From assembly GCA_001312505.1 (NCBI GenBank), contig BBDW01000012.1, positions 1-64,000 on the forward strand: a DNA stretch of 64,000 bases, read 5' to 3'. Each line of letters begins with the position of its first letter. Position 1 is the first letter of the stretch. Position numbers and translations under genes: made by a program. The notes under the pieces were generated by a model, which did no database searches, was not told the origin of the DNA, and saw only the letters and a list, made by a program, of their open reading frames with translations. Origin of the DNA: Mediterraneibacter faecis JCM 15917. Its GTDB lineage: Bacteria > Bacillota > Clostridia > Lachnospirales > Lachnospiraceae. This document shows positions 44,970-53,725 of the stretch, one piece after another.

Positions 44970-45015
44970 AACAGGTGTGGTCAAACATTATGGCTACGCC
45001 TGTTCTTATTTTATT
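44970..45015 (+). terminator. Terminator after the methylase gene
   Basis: AACAGGTGTGG pairs with the GGCTACGCCTGTT side and is followed by CTTATTTTATTT. Confidence 0.65.
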
Positions 45016-45234
45016 TATTGGGGTTGATATCCTTCTGTTTCTATCTACAATAGTTTAGATAGTTGAGTTACAGGATGATTAGGAAGTATCTGTGGTATGT
45101 AGTGATGAACAAAAATTTGATTTTAATATTGAATAACATTGTAAAAATTGAAAAAGGTAAAATTTCAAAGTGAGGGGGGAGAGTCAACAAATAGTGTATG
45201 TGCGTTTTTCAAATTTACTGTTTTTTTAATTTTG

Positions 45235-45320
45235 GGTAAGGCTCCGAAATTGGCAATTTTGCGGAAGTGTATCCACACTTCCTGTCCTTGCTGTTTTTAA
45301 AATCACATAGTGATTTCACA
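45235..45320. other. Gene-free stretch with small hairpins (44955-45797)
   Basis: The 843 bp between the methylase and the next gene code for nothing I can support. This part has GGAAGTG/CACACTTCC (45265-45284) and AAATCAC/GTGATTT (45299-45315) hairpins. The next part holds the duplicated fold-back units. Five G6-G7 runs fall between 45170 and 45565, more than anywhere else in the window. Confidence 0.5.
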
Positions 45321-45437
45321 GAGATATAGAGATATTTAGTCTATTTTATATCCCTGTGTTGTGACCGGAAAAATTCGGGGGGGAACCAAGTGTATATTTA
45401 TGCTGAATGTGAGGAACTGGGGGGGAGCACAATCCTC

Positions 45438-45513
45438 AGCAAGAATCCTACGTCCGGAAAATATCATATTGCTAAAATAGCGATATGGTATTACCGGGGG
45501 GGTGGATCTTGCT
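45438..45513. repeat. Fold-back unit 1
   Basis: AGCAAGAATCC (45438-45448) pairs with GGATCTTGCT (45504-45513). Inside are CCGG and TATC/GATA pairs around TCATATTGCTAAAATAG. Compare unit 2 at 45572. Confidence 0.6.
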
Positions 45514-45571
45514 CTAATGTGTACAGTACCTCGGCATAAATAGAAAGAATGGGTTTGGGGGGGAATCCCCC

Positions 45572-45642
45572 AGCAAGATAAAAATCTGATGAAAGAGCAT
45601 TTGTCGGAAAGACAATATTGTTAAACACAGGTGGATCTTGCT
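45572..45642. repeat. Fold-back unit 2
   Basis: AGCAAGAT (45572-45579) pairs with ATCTTGCT (45635-45642). The inner TCGGAAAGACAATATTGTTA parallels TCCGGAAAATATCATATTGC of unit 1, and both end GTGGATCTTGCTCT. The units look like an old tandem duplication with the pairing kept. Confidence 0.6.
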
Positions 45643-45797
45643 CTGGAGTAATTGAGAAATAGTGTTTAGAAATAATTGCCTTGTTCTCAAAAAACGGAAA
45701 TAGTGATAGTATGAATTGGGAAAATCGGTATTTGTAGAACTGGTTAAGTGTATCCAGTGATGTAATTACACCTATTAAATAGTTAAAAGAGAGGAAT

Positions 45798-46547
45798 ATG
45801 AAATTGTTACATAGACTTTGGTTAAAAATAAATGATATTGGTGAATATGATGTTAAATATGGAGCATGGAAAATATATCAAATAATGTATGCGAATAATC
45901 TAATTAAGGGTGGAAATTTATTTACAGATAATGACATCATTAAAAATGGCAGAAGACCATATATTAAATGTCAATTTATACATAATGGAAAGTCCACGGA
46001 GGAAATGAGGTTTAGTGGCGAAACGGATTTTAACTTTTCTACCCAAAAGAAAAGTGAATTATGTAGAAGCAGATATGAAAACTATAAAAAAATTTTAGAA
46101 CGTGATTTAGCAGGCGAAGGAATACTAGATATATATTTGGAAATGCTGAATGAATGTTCCCAGATGCATCATTCACAAGATAATATATCTATAATGCTTC
46201 AATCAGGAAATATGCAGGGAGCTAAGGGAGCTATCGGACTAGATAGATTAGATGTTTGGCTTCTTATTTTGGATATGAAATATAGATACAACATAAATAT
46301 GTTACAAAATCACTGTACAATGGAGAATTGTTCAGAAATTGAAAAGTTTTTAAATTTGTTTGATGATGTATACGATTATGCAAGCACCATTTATCATATA
46401 AATAGTGAACTGGTAGATAAACTGATTGAATCTGGGAAAAGACCATTATATTCAGCTACAAATATAATTACATATATGTCATTGGCAAAAGAATTTTGGA
46501 ATCAAAAGCACGCATTTATTGAAAACCAACTAAAATATGAACAGTGA
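45798..46547 (+). CDS. Hypothetical protein in the island
   Basis: I do not recognise this 249-residue soluble protein. It begins MKLLHRLWLKINDIGEYDVK after GAGAGGAA and has no signal peptide or TM segment. Visible features are NGRRPYIKCQFIHNGKSTEE, a charged region (residues 85-105) and an alpha-helical C-terminal half (residues 150-249). Codons are AT-rich, like the rest of the island. It lies between the restriction genes and the regulator, with its own terminator, so it may be an accessory or protective factor. That is inference from position only. Confidence 0.6.
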   Translation: MKLLHRLWLKINDIGEYDVKYGAWKIYQIMYANNLIKGGNLFTDNDIIKNGRRPYIKCQFIHNGKSTEEMRFSGETDFNFSTQKKSELCRSRYENYKKILERDLAGEGILDIYLEMLNECSQMHHSQDNISIMLQSGNMQGAKGAIGLDRLDVWLLILDMKYRYNINMLQNHCTMENCSEIEKFLNLFDDVYDYASTIYHINSELVDKLIESGKRPLYSATNIITYMSLAKEFWNQKHAFIENQLKYEQ

Positions 46548-46599
46548 TTTAATCGAAAAGAAAATGCTAGATTTGTCGATGCAAGTATAATGAATAGAA

Positions 46600-46634
46600 G
46601 TGCCCATTACATTTTTTGCGATGGGTGTTTTTTG
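46600..46634 (+). terminator. Terminator after the 249-aa gene
   Basis: GTGCCCAT pairs with ATGGGTGT (one G-T pair), then TTTTTT. The remaining part of the gene-free stretch 46548-46980 shows only this and the next terminator. Confidence 0.75.
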
Positions 46635-46931
46635 TGAAATCCACTTTTATTCATTTTTGAATAAAAGAATTTTGAATCTGCAGCCGATAGAAGCAGATGG
46701 TTATAAAAAGCTTTTGATAACTATGAGTGCAAAAACAGAAAGCTGCGAAAATTTATTATGAGCTAATAGCAAAATTTGACATTTTGTGATATCGAGGGTA
46801 TGGGGAATCGTAATCTCCATTAAGTTCGTCAGAGAATCATAATCCCAAAATGGATTTTGAGTTACTCTAGGCGATACTTGCTTTAGAAAATGATTTGTCA
46901 TAATGAGTTAGAACATGGGAGGAGGAAGCGT

Positions 46932-46964
46932 TAAAAAAGAGAGAGCCATAAGCAACTCTCTCTG
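46932..46964 (-). terminator. Terminator of the XRE regulator gene
   Basis: On the minus strand AGAGAGAG pairs with CTCTCTCT, followed by TTTTTTAA, 17 bp after the stop at 46981. Confidence 0.75.
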
Positions 46965-46980
46965 TGATAAAATTAAAAAG

Positions 46981-47778
46981 TTATAGTATCAGTGATTCGG
47001 TAAGATTACAAAAATCCTTAACAGGAATATTTTCTTTAAGTGGTAAAGCGGTCTCTAAAAAGGTTTCGTCTGCAAATCTTTCGAGTTCAGAATCAAAATG
47101 TATAATTGAAGCATTTGTATTTAATTGGTATGGTGGAATTGTAACAAAATAATCATAATCTTCATAAGAAGGAGTGGCGCAAGAAACTTTGATTTTTCCG
47201 CCCAATTTCAATTTTGCAAATTCTCCATAAATGGCAGTTAAGGCTTTTATTCTTTCTTCATCAGAAGTAATTCTATCTACATATCTAATATACCAATAAT
47301 CTATATTTCCCTCTTTTAATTCAATTAAATAATCGTATGATCTGGGCGTTCCAGATTTTATTGTCCATTCAACTTTATGCAGACTTGTCATCATGGAAAG
47401 TCCACGCATTAAGGTGGAAAAAAACTTTTCATGCACCTGAACAGTAGAGAGATCCAGAGAAAATCCATTGTCTGCAATTATCTTTTTTCGTTCCCGTATT
47501 TTCTTAGAAGAATATCCCGTTGCATCATATAATTCTTGGATAAGTTCTGGATCATCAATGGCTTTTGCAATTTTATCAATAGTGCTTTTATATGGTCTTC
47601 CAGATCGGGCACCGTTGAGCATTCGTGAAATGGTTGCATTATTTAAGCCTGTTTGTTCAGATAATTCTTTTTGTGTTTTTTTCTGTAAAATGATTTGAAG
47701 TATATTGATAAATCTTTCCTGATCGTAAACGCTGTCAGGATTTATTAGTGTGCCTGAATTTGATATAAATTCGTTCAT
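46981..47778 (-). CDS. XRE-family helix-turn-helix regulator
   Basis: 265 residues. Residues 22-75 are a Cro/C1-type helix-turn-helix (QKKTQKELSEQTGLNNATIS, then RMLNGARSGRPYKSTIDKI). The remaining 190 residues form an unrecognised domain with HKVEWTIKSGTPRSYDYLIE and WYIRYVDRI, possibly a signal sensor. It is transcribed away from the recombinase operon. The shared 240-bp promoter region holds repeated AAGTCAAAGAAGTCAA sites, so it probably controls itself and the recombinases. Confidence 0.78.
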   Translation of the reverse strand: MNEFISNSGTLINPDSVYDQERFINILQIILQKKTQKELSEQTGLNNATISRMLNGARSGRPYKSTIDKIAKAIDDPELIQELYDATGYSSKKIRERKKIIADNGFSLDLSTVQVHEKFFSTLMRGLSMMTSLHKVEWTIKSGTPRSYDYLIELKEGNIDYWYIRYVDRITSDEERIKALTAIYGEFAKLKLGGKIKVSCATPSYEDYDYFVTIPPYQLNTNASIIHFDSELERFADETFLETALPLKENIPVKDFCNLTESLIL

Positions 47779-47790
47779 TCAAATCTCCTC

Positions 47791-47987
47791 TTGACTTCTT
47801 TGACTTTGTATAAATTGACTTCTTGTGTTTTATCTTATCAATTATATCCCTAAAAATCAATTTAAAACATAAAGAAATCAAAAAATGCTTTATTGATATT
47901 CGTGTAAAAGTCAAAGAAGTCAAAAACGTAATTGACATTTTGACATCTTTGCGTATAATGTAAATCAAGAAGTCAAAGAAGTCAAAC
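47791..47987. promoter_or_regulatory. Operator array AAGTCAAAGAAGTCAA
   Basis: Full copies are at 47791-47806 (complement, TTGACTTCTTTGACTT), 47908-47923 and about 47970-47985, with a half copy TTGACTTCTTG at 47815-47825. Each copy is a direct repeat of AAGTCAA at 9-bp spacing. The copies flank both divergent promoters. Confidence 0.75.
47932..47959 (+). promoter_or_regulatory. Promoter of the recombinase operon
   Basis: Perfect TTGACA (47932-47937) and TATAAT (47954-47959) with a 16-bp spacer, between two operator copies. Confidence 0.85.
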
Positions 47988-48018
47988 AAATCAAAAAGAA
48001 AGGAAGGAGGGCTGTGGA

Positions 48019-49128
48019 TTGAAATATAGGGTTGTTTCGGTTTTGAAAGATAATAGACCACGTTTTTTGATTATTTCTGATATTGAAGAAATTGAAATCC
48101 TTCCATCAAAGTATTTGAAGCATCTGGATCAGATTAATGCTTCTCCGAATACTGTAAAATCCGCAGCTTTCGCACTTTCATATTATTACAATTTTCTGCA
48201 GGAGCAAACGATAGGATTGGATGAGATTACATTGCTATCTTATTCAGAGCAGAATAAACATTTTATTGATTTCTTGTATTGGGTTAAGAGTGGAAAGCAT
48301 ACTGAGCATAATACACAGACGAGCAATAAGACCTGCAATATGTATCTTGGTGCAGTCTTCAGATACTACCAGTTTTTGGCACTGGAAGATGTCTTGCCAA
48401 TGCTTAAAGTCTTACGAGTAAAAAAAGTATCATATTTTGACAGTATGGGAGTAAATCATCAAAATGCAGTGAATTCGTTTAAAGGTTTCTTCAAAGAAGA
48501 AGAACCTAATCTGGAAGAAATAACATCCGAAGAAATACAGGAGCTGATAAATGCCTGTACGAATGATAGAGATCAATTGCTGATAGCAATGATGGCAGAA
48601 ACCGGTCTTAGATTAGGGGGGGAAATTCTAGGAATCCATTATACCGAAGATATTGATTTTGAAAGAAGGACGGTTCGGGTAAGGTATCGTGAATCCAATA
48701 CCAACTTGGCAAGAGCAAAAAATGCAGAATATAGAATGGCTTTGTTAAGTAATACAACTTTTGAGTTCTTGGTTAAGTACATTTCTGATAATCGAAAAAG
48801 TCTGATGAACTCGGAGTATCTATTTACAAAATTAACTGGAAAAAACAAAGGAGAGCCATTAGATGCGGATTCTGTGTATAGCATGTTGAAAAGACTATCC
48901 AAAAGAACGGATATCAATTCCCATCCGCATCAGCTCCGACACTATTTTGCGGAGGAAAGAAGAAAAGAAGGATGGGATTTGAATGACATTCGTTTTGCCT
49001 TGGGGGGGCATAAGAAAGTTGAAACTACCATTAAATACTTGGGTGAAAATAATGAACGATTGATAGAAGCGACAGATCAATACTACTCAAATAATGAAGA
49101 TTTATACCAAATTGCAGATTTTCTGTAA
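48019..49128 (+). CDS. Tyrosine recombinase 1 (TnpA-like)
   Basis: 369 residues. The start is TTG at 48019 after GGAAGGAGGG. The N-terminal SAM-like core-binding domain is at residues 35-140. The catalytic set is present: Arg in AETGLRLGGEI, HQLRHYF (HxxR), LGGHKKVETTIKYL (His and the nucleophilic Tyr). The two GG pairs come from G7 runs at 48617 and 49003 where the family has one Gly. Size and position match TnpA of Tn554 (about 361 residues). Confidence 0.88.
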   Translation: MKYRVVSVLKDNRPRFLIISDIEEIEILPSKYLKHLDQINASPNTVKSAAFALSYYYNFLQEQTIGLDEITLLSYSEQNKHFIDFLYWVKSGKHTEHNTQTSNKTCNMYLGAVFRYYQFLALEDVLPMLKVLRVKKVSYFDSMGVNHQNAVNSFKGFFKEEEPNLEEITSEEIQELINACTNDRDQLLIAMMAETGLRLGGEILGIHYTEDIDFERRTVRVRYRESNTNLARAKNAEYRMALLSNTTFEFLVKYISDNRKSLMNSEYLFTKLTGKNKGEPLDADSVYSMLKRLSKRTDINSHPHQLRHYFAEERRKEGWDLNDIRFALGGHKKVETTIKYLGENNERLIEATDQYYSNNEDLYQIADFL

Positions 49129-49146
49129 AAGGAAGGAGGGATTACC

Positions 49147-50882
49147 TTGGCAGTATTAAAAATTGTTCCGAAGTTATATCAGGAAAAAATATCTGAGAAA
49201 TTAAAGGAAGAAATATCTTTAGTTACGACTGGAGAAGCAAAATACTATAACCGGTTATACAAATTTTTTCAGTATACAGATATACAGTGTACTGCAGATA
49301 TTAACTATGAAACGAGAAAAATGTATATGGATTCTCTTGAAAAAGAGGATATTTCAGAAAAATATAAAGCGGAATTACTGAGCTTATTTGATCGTTTAAA
49401 AATAGAAAATATGCCGGATGTCTATTCACAAGGAAAGCCCTTCTCTGTAGAACAGGAGTTTTTTAAGCAAGACAAATTGTTTTTGCTGTATGTCCCCCCA
49501 ATAAGAAGAAAGCACAATCTTTCCGTCAGGTGGTTGATAAGAATGATTTGTTATGGGACTTAACGAGGATACATTCATCACAGTTGGTGCGACAGACAAA
49601 AATATTGCTGTGTGAAATTCTGAATATGGATAAGGTACAAAGACATCGAAGATATTTTTTAGAACCATTAAAAGCACTTATACGGTTTTGCGATAAGTAC
49701 GGAATAGATGATATTGAAGAAATGGAACAGGCAGACGAAAACAGATTTTATCTGTATTTAAACAAGGAGTCGGAAATTATAAAAAAACAGGCTTCTAAGA
49801 TTGTTGAGTTTGCGAGAAGAACGTTATTTCTGACAGATTCAGAGACAAATTGGCGAGCGTGTATCTGGTATATGGAGAGGTTTCAGTTTGATAAATCAAG
49901 AATCAATGCCAGTTCACCTGTTAAAAGCCTTTCATTTATTAATATTTACGAAAAAGAAAATCGTTGGTATTTACAATTATACGCAAAATATTTAGTCGGG
50001 ATATCTGATCTGTCTTTATCAAATATCCGAAATACAATATGTTTTATTTCACAATTTTTAAAATATCTGGATGGACAGAGTAAGAAAGTAACTGAACTGG
50101 AGATACAAGATATAGCGGATTATGTATCTGTTTTGAATGAGTCCGATATTAAATATTCCACTTTTAACCGACATATCACTCATATGCATACATTTCTACA
50201 GTTTTTGAAAATGAAAAATATTGAAGTGTTGAAGTTTTATCCGGAACGATTTTTAAAAAAAGGTTTTCCAGAACACAATGAAAGAAGTGTTCCAGAAAAA
50301 ACAATTGCTCATCTGATTAAGGAGCTGCCGGCATTCCCAGAGCATTTACAGTTGATGTATTTGATTTTGTTTTGTACAGGAATTAGGAAAAGCGAGGTTT
50401 GTACAATAAAATCGGGAGCCTTTTATTCACAAGGCAATGAGAATTGGATGCGCATATATCAAAGCAAAATGCGGAGGGAAAAAGTCATTCCTGTTCCCAG
50501 TTTATTGGTTGAACTGGTGAACGATTATGAAAAAAAGTACGGAATAAAAAATGGGGGGGAGTATTTATTCAAGAATAAAAAAGGTGGTGCATTTAATGGA
50601 CAGACATTTTCAAATCAGATGATTCGGGAGTGTAAGGTCCGTGGGATTGCCTGCGGAGATTATATTTTTAGAGCACACGATTACAGACATAACCTTGCAA
50701 CTTCAATGTACGGAAATGGAGTTTCTATACAAGGGGTACGAGATTATCTGGGACATTCAAGTGAGAATATGACAAAACAGTACATTGATTTCATGCCGGA
50801 ACGTATTGTATCGGCTGAAGATAAATATTTTTCAAAAAATCAGTCATTTAAATTGAAAGGAGCAGAAGATGATGAAAGGTAA
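49147..50882 (+). CDS. Tyrosine recombinase 2 (TnpB-like, frameshifted)
   Basis: About 578 residues from TTG at 49147 (GGAAGGAGGG upstream). A C6 run at 49495 breaks the frame; restoring one C joins the N-terminal part to NKKKAQSFRQVVDKND. The long N-terminal region (about 330 residues) precedes the catalytic domain with CTGIRKSEVCTI, AHDYRHNLATSMYG, LGHSSENMTKQYIDF. It starts 18 bp after recombinase 1 and overlaps recombinase 3 by 14 bp, so translation is probably coupled. Confidence 0.86.
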
Positions 50883-52383
50883 TATTAATTTGATTTCTTA
50901 TGACTGTTATCAACAAGCTACAGAAAAACAGTTGGCTGGGTTGAAATGGAAGGAAAACAGGGTGTACTACATATCAGAGATTCATAATGAAAAGATACAG
51001 GATGAGATTTATGGGTATATCGATGATAGATGTAGACGTTTATCATTATCAACAGCAGTAAATGATATTTACAGATTTGATCTGTTGAAAGAATTTCTGA
51101 ATGAGAAGTGTACGAGTTGTAGTAGCATCACTGATAAAAAATGGGAAGAACTGGAGAGAAGCTATAAAGCATTTTTATATAAAAAAGGATTGGCGCTGTA
51201 CGTTAGAAGAAATAGACCGGATAGGCGGAATGTTGAGCAACAAAGTAGCGCTCAGGTTTCTTTTTTGAAAATGTATTATGAGTATGTTGTGAAGTGTAAA
51301 ACAGCAGATATTCCAGAAAATGAAAAAGATGTATGGGATATGAGAAAGTTAGATATTGTGCCAAGGAGTAATCCGATTCGGGGAAGATATAGATTAGATT
51401 TTCGTGAGATCAGGCAGAAAGAATTTAAAGAGATAATAAAGAAAATATTGTATAGCCACTGCCAGACAAAAGCAATGGGTAGTATAAAAGGCGAATTGCG
51501 TGGATTCCGTCGGTTTGCTAGTTTCATGTATGATCGTTTTCCAGAAGTAAAGCATTTTACAGAAATTAGCAGGGATATGATAGAAGATTATTTGGTTTAT
51601 ATAAAAACGGATACAGGCCTTACATCAGTCAGTTACACGACAGAACTGTCGGTTTTGGATAATCTGCTGGATGAAATTGGGCGTGAACTGGAAATAGAAA
51701 AGTTATGCAACCTTTTTCTGTCCAGTGATTGCAGAGCATATGACAACGCCTTACCAGAAGCGTATTCAGATGCAGAAATCAGGAGATTTAATTGTGCATT
51801 AACAAAATTAAAGCCACAGTTAGGCAGATGTTTAATAATACATCAAATGCTCGGTACAAGAATAGAGGATACGTTGACTTTGCGAAGGGATTGCTTATCT
51901 GAGAAATCGGGGGGGCATTATTTTATAACTATTCTCCAGCAGAAAACAAGGAAATACAAAAGACCAGTCAGCGATCAGCTGGTAGAATTGATTAGAAAAG
52001 CAATAGAAGTTTCAGAAAAGGAGCATCCAGATTCAGAATATATTTTTCTGCAAGATAATGGAAAATTATATACAGATTCAATGCTGAAATATCATGTAAA
52101 TATCATGATTTATGAAAATGATATCAGGGATGATAATGGAAATTATTTTGAGTTTCGTACACATCGTTTTAGACATACTTTTGGAGTAAAACTTACAGAG
52201 ATGAAATTAGATGATGATAGCATTGCAAGGCTGTTGGGGGGGCATAAGGATACTCGAACAATACCACATTATCGGCGGTTAAGAAACGAAGCATTAGCGG
52301 AGGATACAAAGGCTGTACGAGATGAAATGAATGAATTATTAGCACAATACAGGAGGGAAAAGGAAAATGCAGAAACACGATAA
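50869..52383 (+). CDS. Tyrosine recombinase 3
   Basis: 504 residues with the catalytic motifs MLGTRIEDTLTLRRD, THRFRHTFGVKL and LLGGHKDTRTIPHYRRL. A G7 run at 52235 gives the extra Gly in LLGGHK. It begins inside the end of recombinase 2 and its own end overlaps the next gene by 17 bp. Three recombinases in a row with overlapping ends resemble recombinase-in-trio arrangements and Tn554. Confidence 0.88.
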   Translation: MMKGNINLISYDCYQQATEKQLAGLKWKENRVYYISEIHNEKIQDEIYGYIDDRCRRLSLSTAVNDIYRFDLLKEFLNEKCTSCSSITDKKWEELERSYKAFLYKKGLALYVRRNRPDRRNVEQQSSAQVSFLKMYYEYVVKCKTADIPENEKDVWDMRKLDIVPRSNPIRGRYRLDFREIRQKEFKEIIKKILYSHCQTKAMGSIKGELRGFRRFASFMYDRFPEVKHFTEISRDMIEDYLVYIKTDTGLTSVSYTTELSVLDNLLDEIGRELEIEKLCNLFLSSDCRAYDNALPEAYSDAEIRRFNCALTKLKPQLGRCLIIHQMLGTRIEDTLTLRRDCLSEKSGGHYFITILQQKTRKYKRPVSDQLVELIRKAIEVSEKEHPDSEYIFLQDNGKLYTDSMLKYHVNIMIYENDIRDDNGNYFEFRTHRFRHTFGVKLTEMKLDDDSIARLLGGHKDTRTIPHYRRLRNEALAEDTKAVRDEMNELLAQYRREKENAETR

Positions 52384-52774
52384 AATGGTAGCACTGGCAA
52401 AAGAAAGAAGTGCGGAAATGACGGAAACAGCAATAACAGCTATTGAAACAATGTATAGAAAAAATATAAAAATTTCAGTTGCTGAACTTACAAAACTAAC
52501 AGGACTTTCCAGAGGTTTTTTCTATAATAATCCGAATGTAAAACAGTTCATGATGGAATTGAAGGAAAAGCAACAGGGAATGATATTGCAAAATCCCAAA
52601 AGCGATGCTATTGCAAAAGCACAGGAAGCACGGATTAAGAGTTTAGAACAGAAATTATCCGATAGTGTTCCGAAAAATGAATATGAAAATCTTCAGAAAA
52701 AATATGAAGAATTACAAGTGAAATATAGTCAAATGAAAAAGGAAACACTGTTGAAGATGTACGACCAATTATAG
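52367..52774 (+). CDS. DUF6262-type, TnpC-like accessory protein
   Basis: 135 residues: a helical N-terminal domain (AELTKLTGLSRGFFYNNPNV looks like a helix-turn-helix) and a C-terminal coiled coil (NEYENLQKKYEELQVKYSQM). This matches TnpC of Tn554 in size and form, which directs the orientation and efficiency of transposition. AGGAGGGAAA precedes the ATG. It overlaps recombinase 3. Confidence 0.78.
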   Translation: MQKHDKMVALAKERSAEMTETAITAIETMYRKNIKISVAELTKLTGLSRGFFYNNPNVKQFMMELKEKQQGMILQNPKSDAIAKAQEARIKSLEQKLSDSVPKNEYENLQKKYEELQVKYSQMKKETLLKMYDQL

Positions 52775-52794
52775 AAAGAAAAGGAGAATATTTT

Positions 52795-53175
52795 ATGCAG
52801 AACGAAATTTATGATGAGAAAAATGGACTTACTTATATGTTATGTGGTGATTATTATTTGCCGGAATTGGCACTTGCAGATATCGAACCAACTTATGGGA
52901 AATATGGGATGCTTCGTAAAAGCTATTTACAGGAACACAGAAAGGCAAAATATCAAATATTGTTGTTACAAGGAACACTTGTCGAGCATTTGAATCAGAT
53001 TGATGCAGAAGCAAGGGATAGGGAAGAACAATTAGTAAAACAGATGATGGAGAAACAAGGAATTACAGAGAAATTAAAAAGGCAGGACAACATGGAATGG
53101 ACAAGAAGGATGAATAGCATTTATCATGATGCAGAAGAGATGATTTTGACGGAAATGATATACACGAAAGGATAA
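52795..53175 (+). CDS. TnpV family transposon protein
   Basis: 126 residues. The family pattern is clear: NEIYDEKNGLTYMLCGDYYLP near the start, RQDNMEWTRRMNSIYHDAEE and ILTEMIY at the end. TnpV proteins are common on clostridial transposons; their role is not settled. It follows the TnpC-like gene by 20 bp. Confidence 0.82.
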   Translation: MQNEIYDEKNGLTYMLCGDYYLPELALADIEPTYGKYGMLRKSYLQEHRKAKYQILLLQGTLVEHLNQIDAEARDREEQLVKQMMEKQGITEKLKRQDNMEWTRRMNSIYHDAEEMILTEMIYTKG

Positions 53176-53184
53176 TGATCTGTA

Positions 53185-53577
53185 ATGGATAGCAAGAATT
53201 TTGCAGTCCGGATAGCAAAAGTGGAAGTCTGGATGGCAAGGTTCTTGCAGTCTGGAAAGATAAAAAATGAGGGATTAAAAATGTTGGTCAAGTACATAAT
53301 AAAAGTGTTTTTATATTTGATTCTTGCAGTAATGACATTGATTCGCTGGTTATTAAAAATTCCGATGATGCTGGGAAATATTTTGCTTTACTTTTTATCA
53401 ATTATATTTATTCTGACAGGTGTTTTGAGTTATGGATTTGCATTGGAATCTGCAAGAGAATGTGGTCGAATGATAATAATTGGGATGGGATTTGGTGCAA
53501 TACCAAACTTTATCCCATTTTTGGGAAAAAGTTTAGAGACATTGGTTGACAAACTGTTGAGTATGACAAATGAATGA
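53185..53577 (+). CDS. CD1845-like small membrane protein
   Basis: 130 residues with two or three TM segments (VFLYLILAVMTLIRWLL, ILLYFLSIIFILTGVLSYG, MIIIGMGFGAIPNFIPF). Proteins of this kind are usual near the ends of clostridial integrative elements. The true start may be MLVKYIIKV at 53281. It is the last gene before the right end of the island. Confidence 0.6.
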   Translation: MDSKNFAVRIAKVEVWMARFLQSGKIKNEGLKMLVKYIIKVFLYLILAVMTLIRWLLKIPMMLGNILLYFLSIIFILTGVLSYGFALESARECGRMIIIGMGFGAIPNFIPFLGKSLETLVDKLLSMTNE

Positions 53578-53649
53578 GAAAGTCGATATGAAAGGGGGGC
53601 TGTGAAAGGCTCTCTTTTCTTTTTGCAGCTGTGAAATGGCAAGATAATA

Positions 53650-53677
53650 ACGTTATATACATTGTATATTATGTACA
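53650..53677 (-). repeat. Right terminal inverted repeat of the island (imperfect)
   Basis: The complement of the left-end sequence at 37872-37901, as described there. About 48 bp of further element sequence follow before the cpaF junction. Confidence 0.5.
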
Positions 53678-53725
53678 GATATTGCATTTATGCATGATGA
53701 GGGCATAGGGAGTCCATATAAAGGC

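Larger units (their letters stand above)
37865..53725 (+). mobile_element. Tn554-related integrative element carrying a split type ISP-like restriction system, inserted in cpaF
   Basis: About 15.9 kb. Joining TCAGC (ending 37864) to TATGTT (53726) rebuilds SSAMLNGHSGS of CpaF, if one lost G near 53745 is restored, so the ends are placed within a few bases. Contents in order: an AT-rich left end with a small ORF, helicase and methylase genes, a repeat region, an unknown gene, an XRE regulator on the minus strand, three tyrosine recombinases, DUF6262, TnpV and a CD1845-like protein. No target duplication is visible, as expected for Tn554-type integration. Confidence 0.85.

Noticed and set aside
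45235-45800. Retron or diversity-generating element
   Set aside because: No reverse transcriptase gene is present in the window, and the two fold-back units do not match msr/msd layout.
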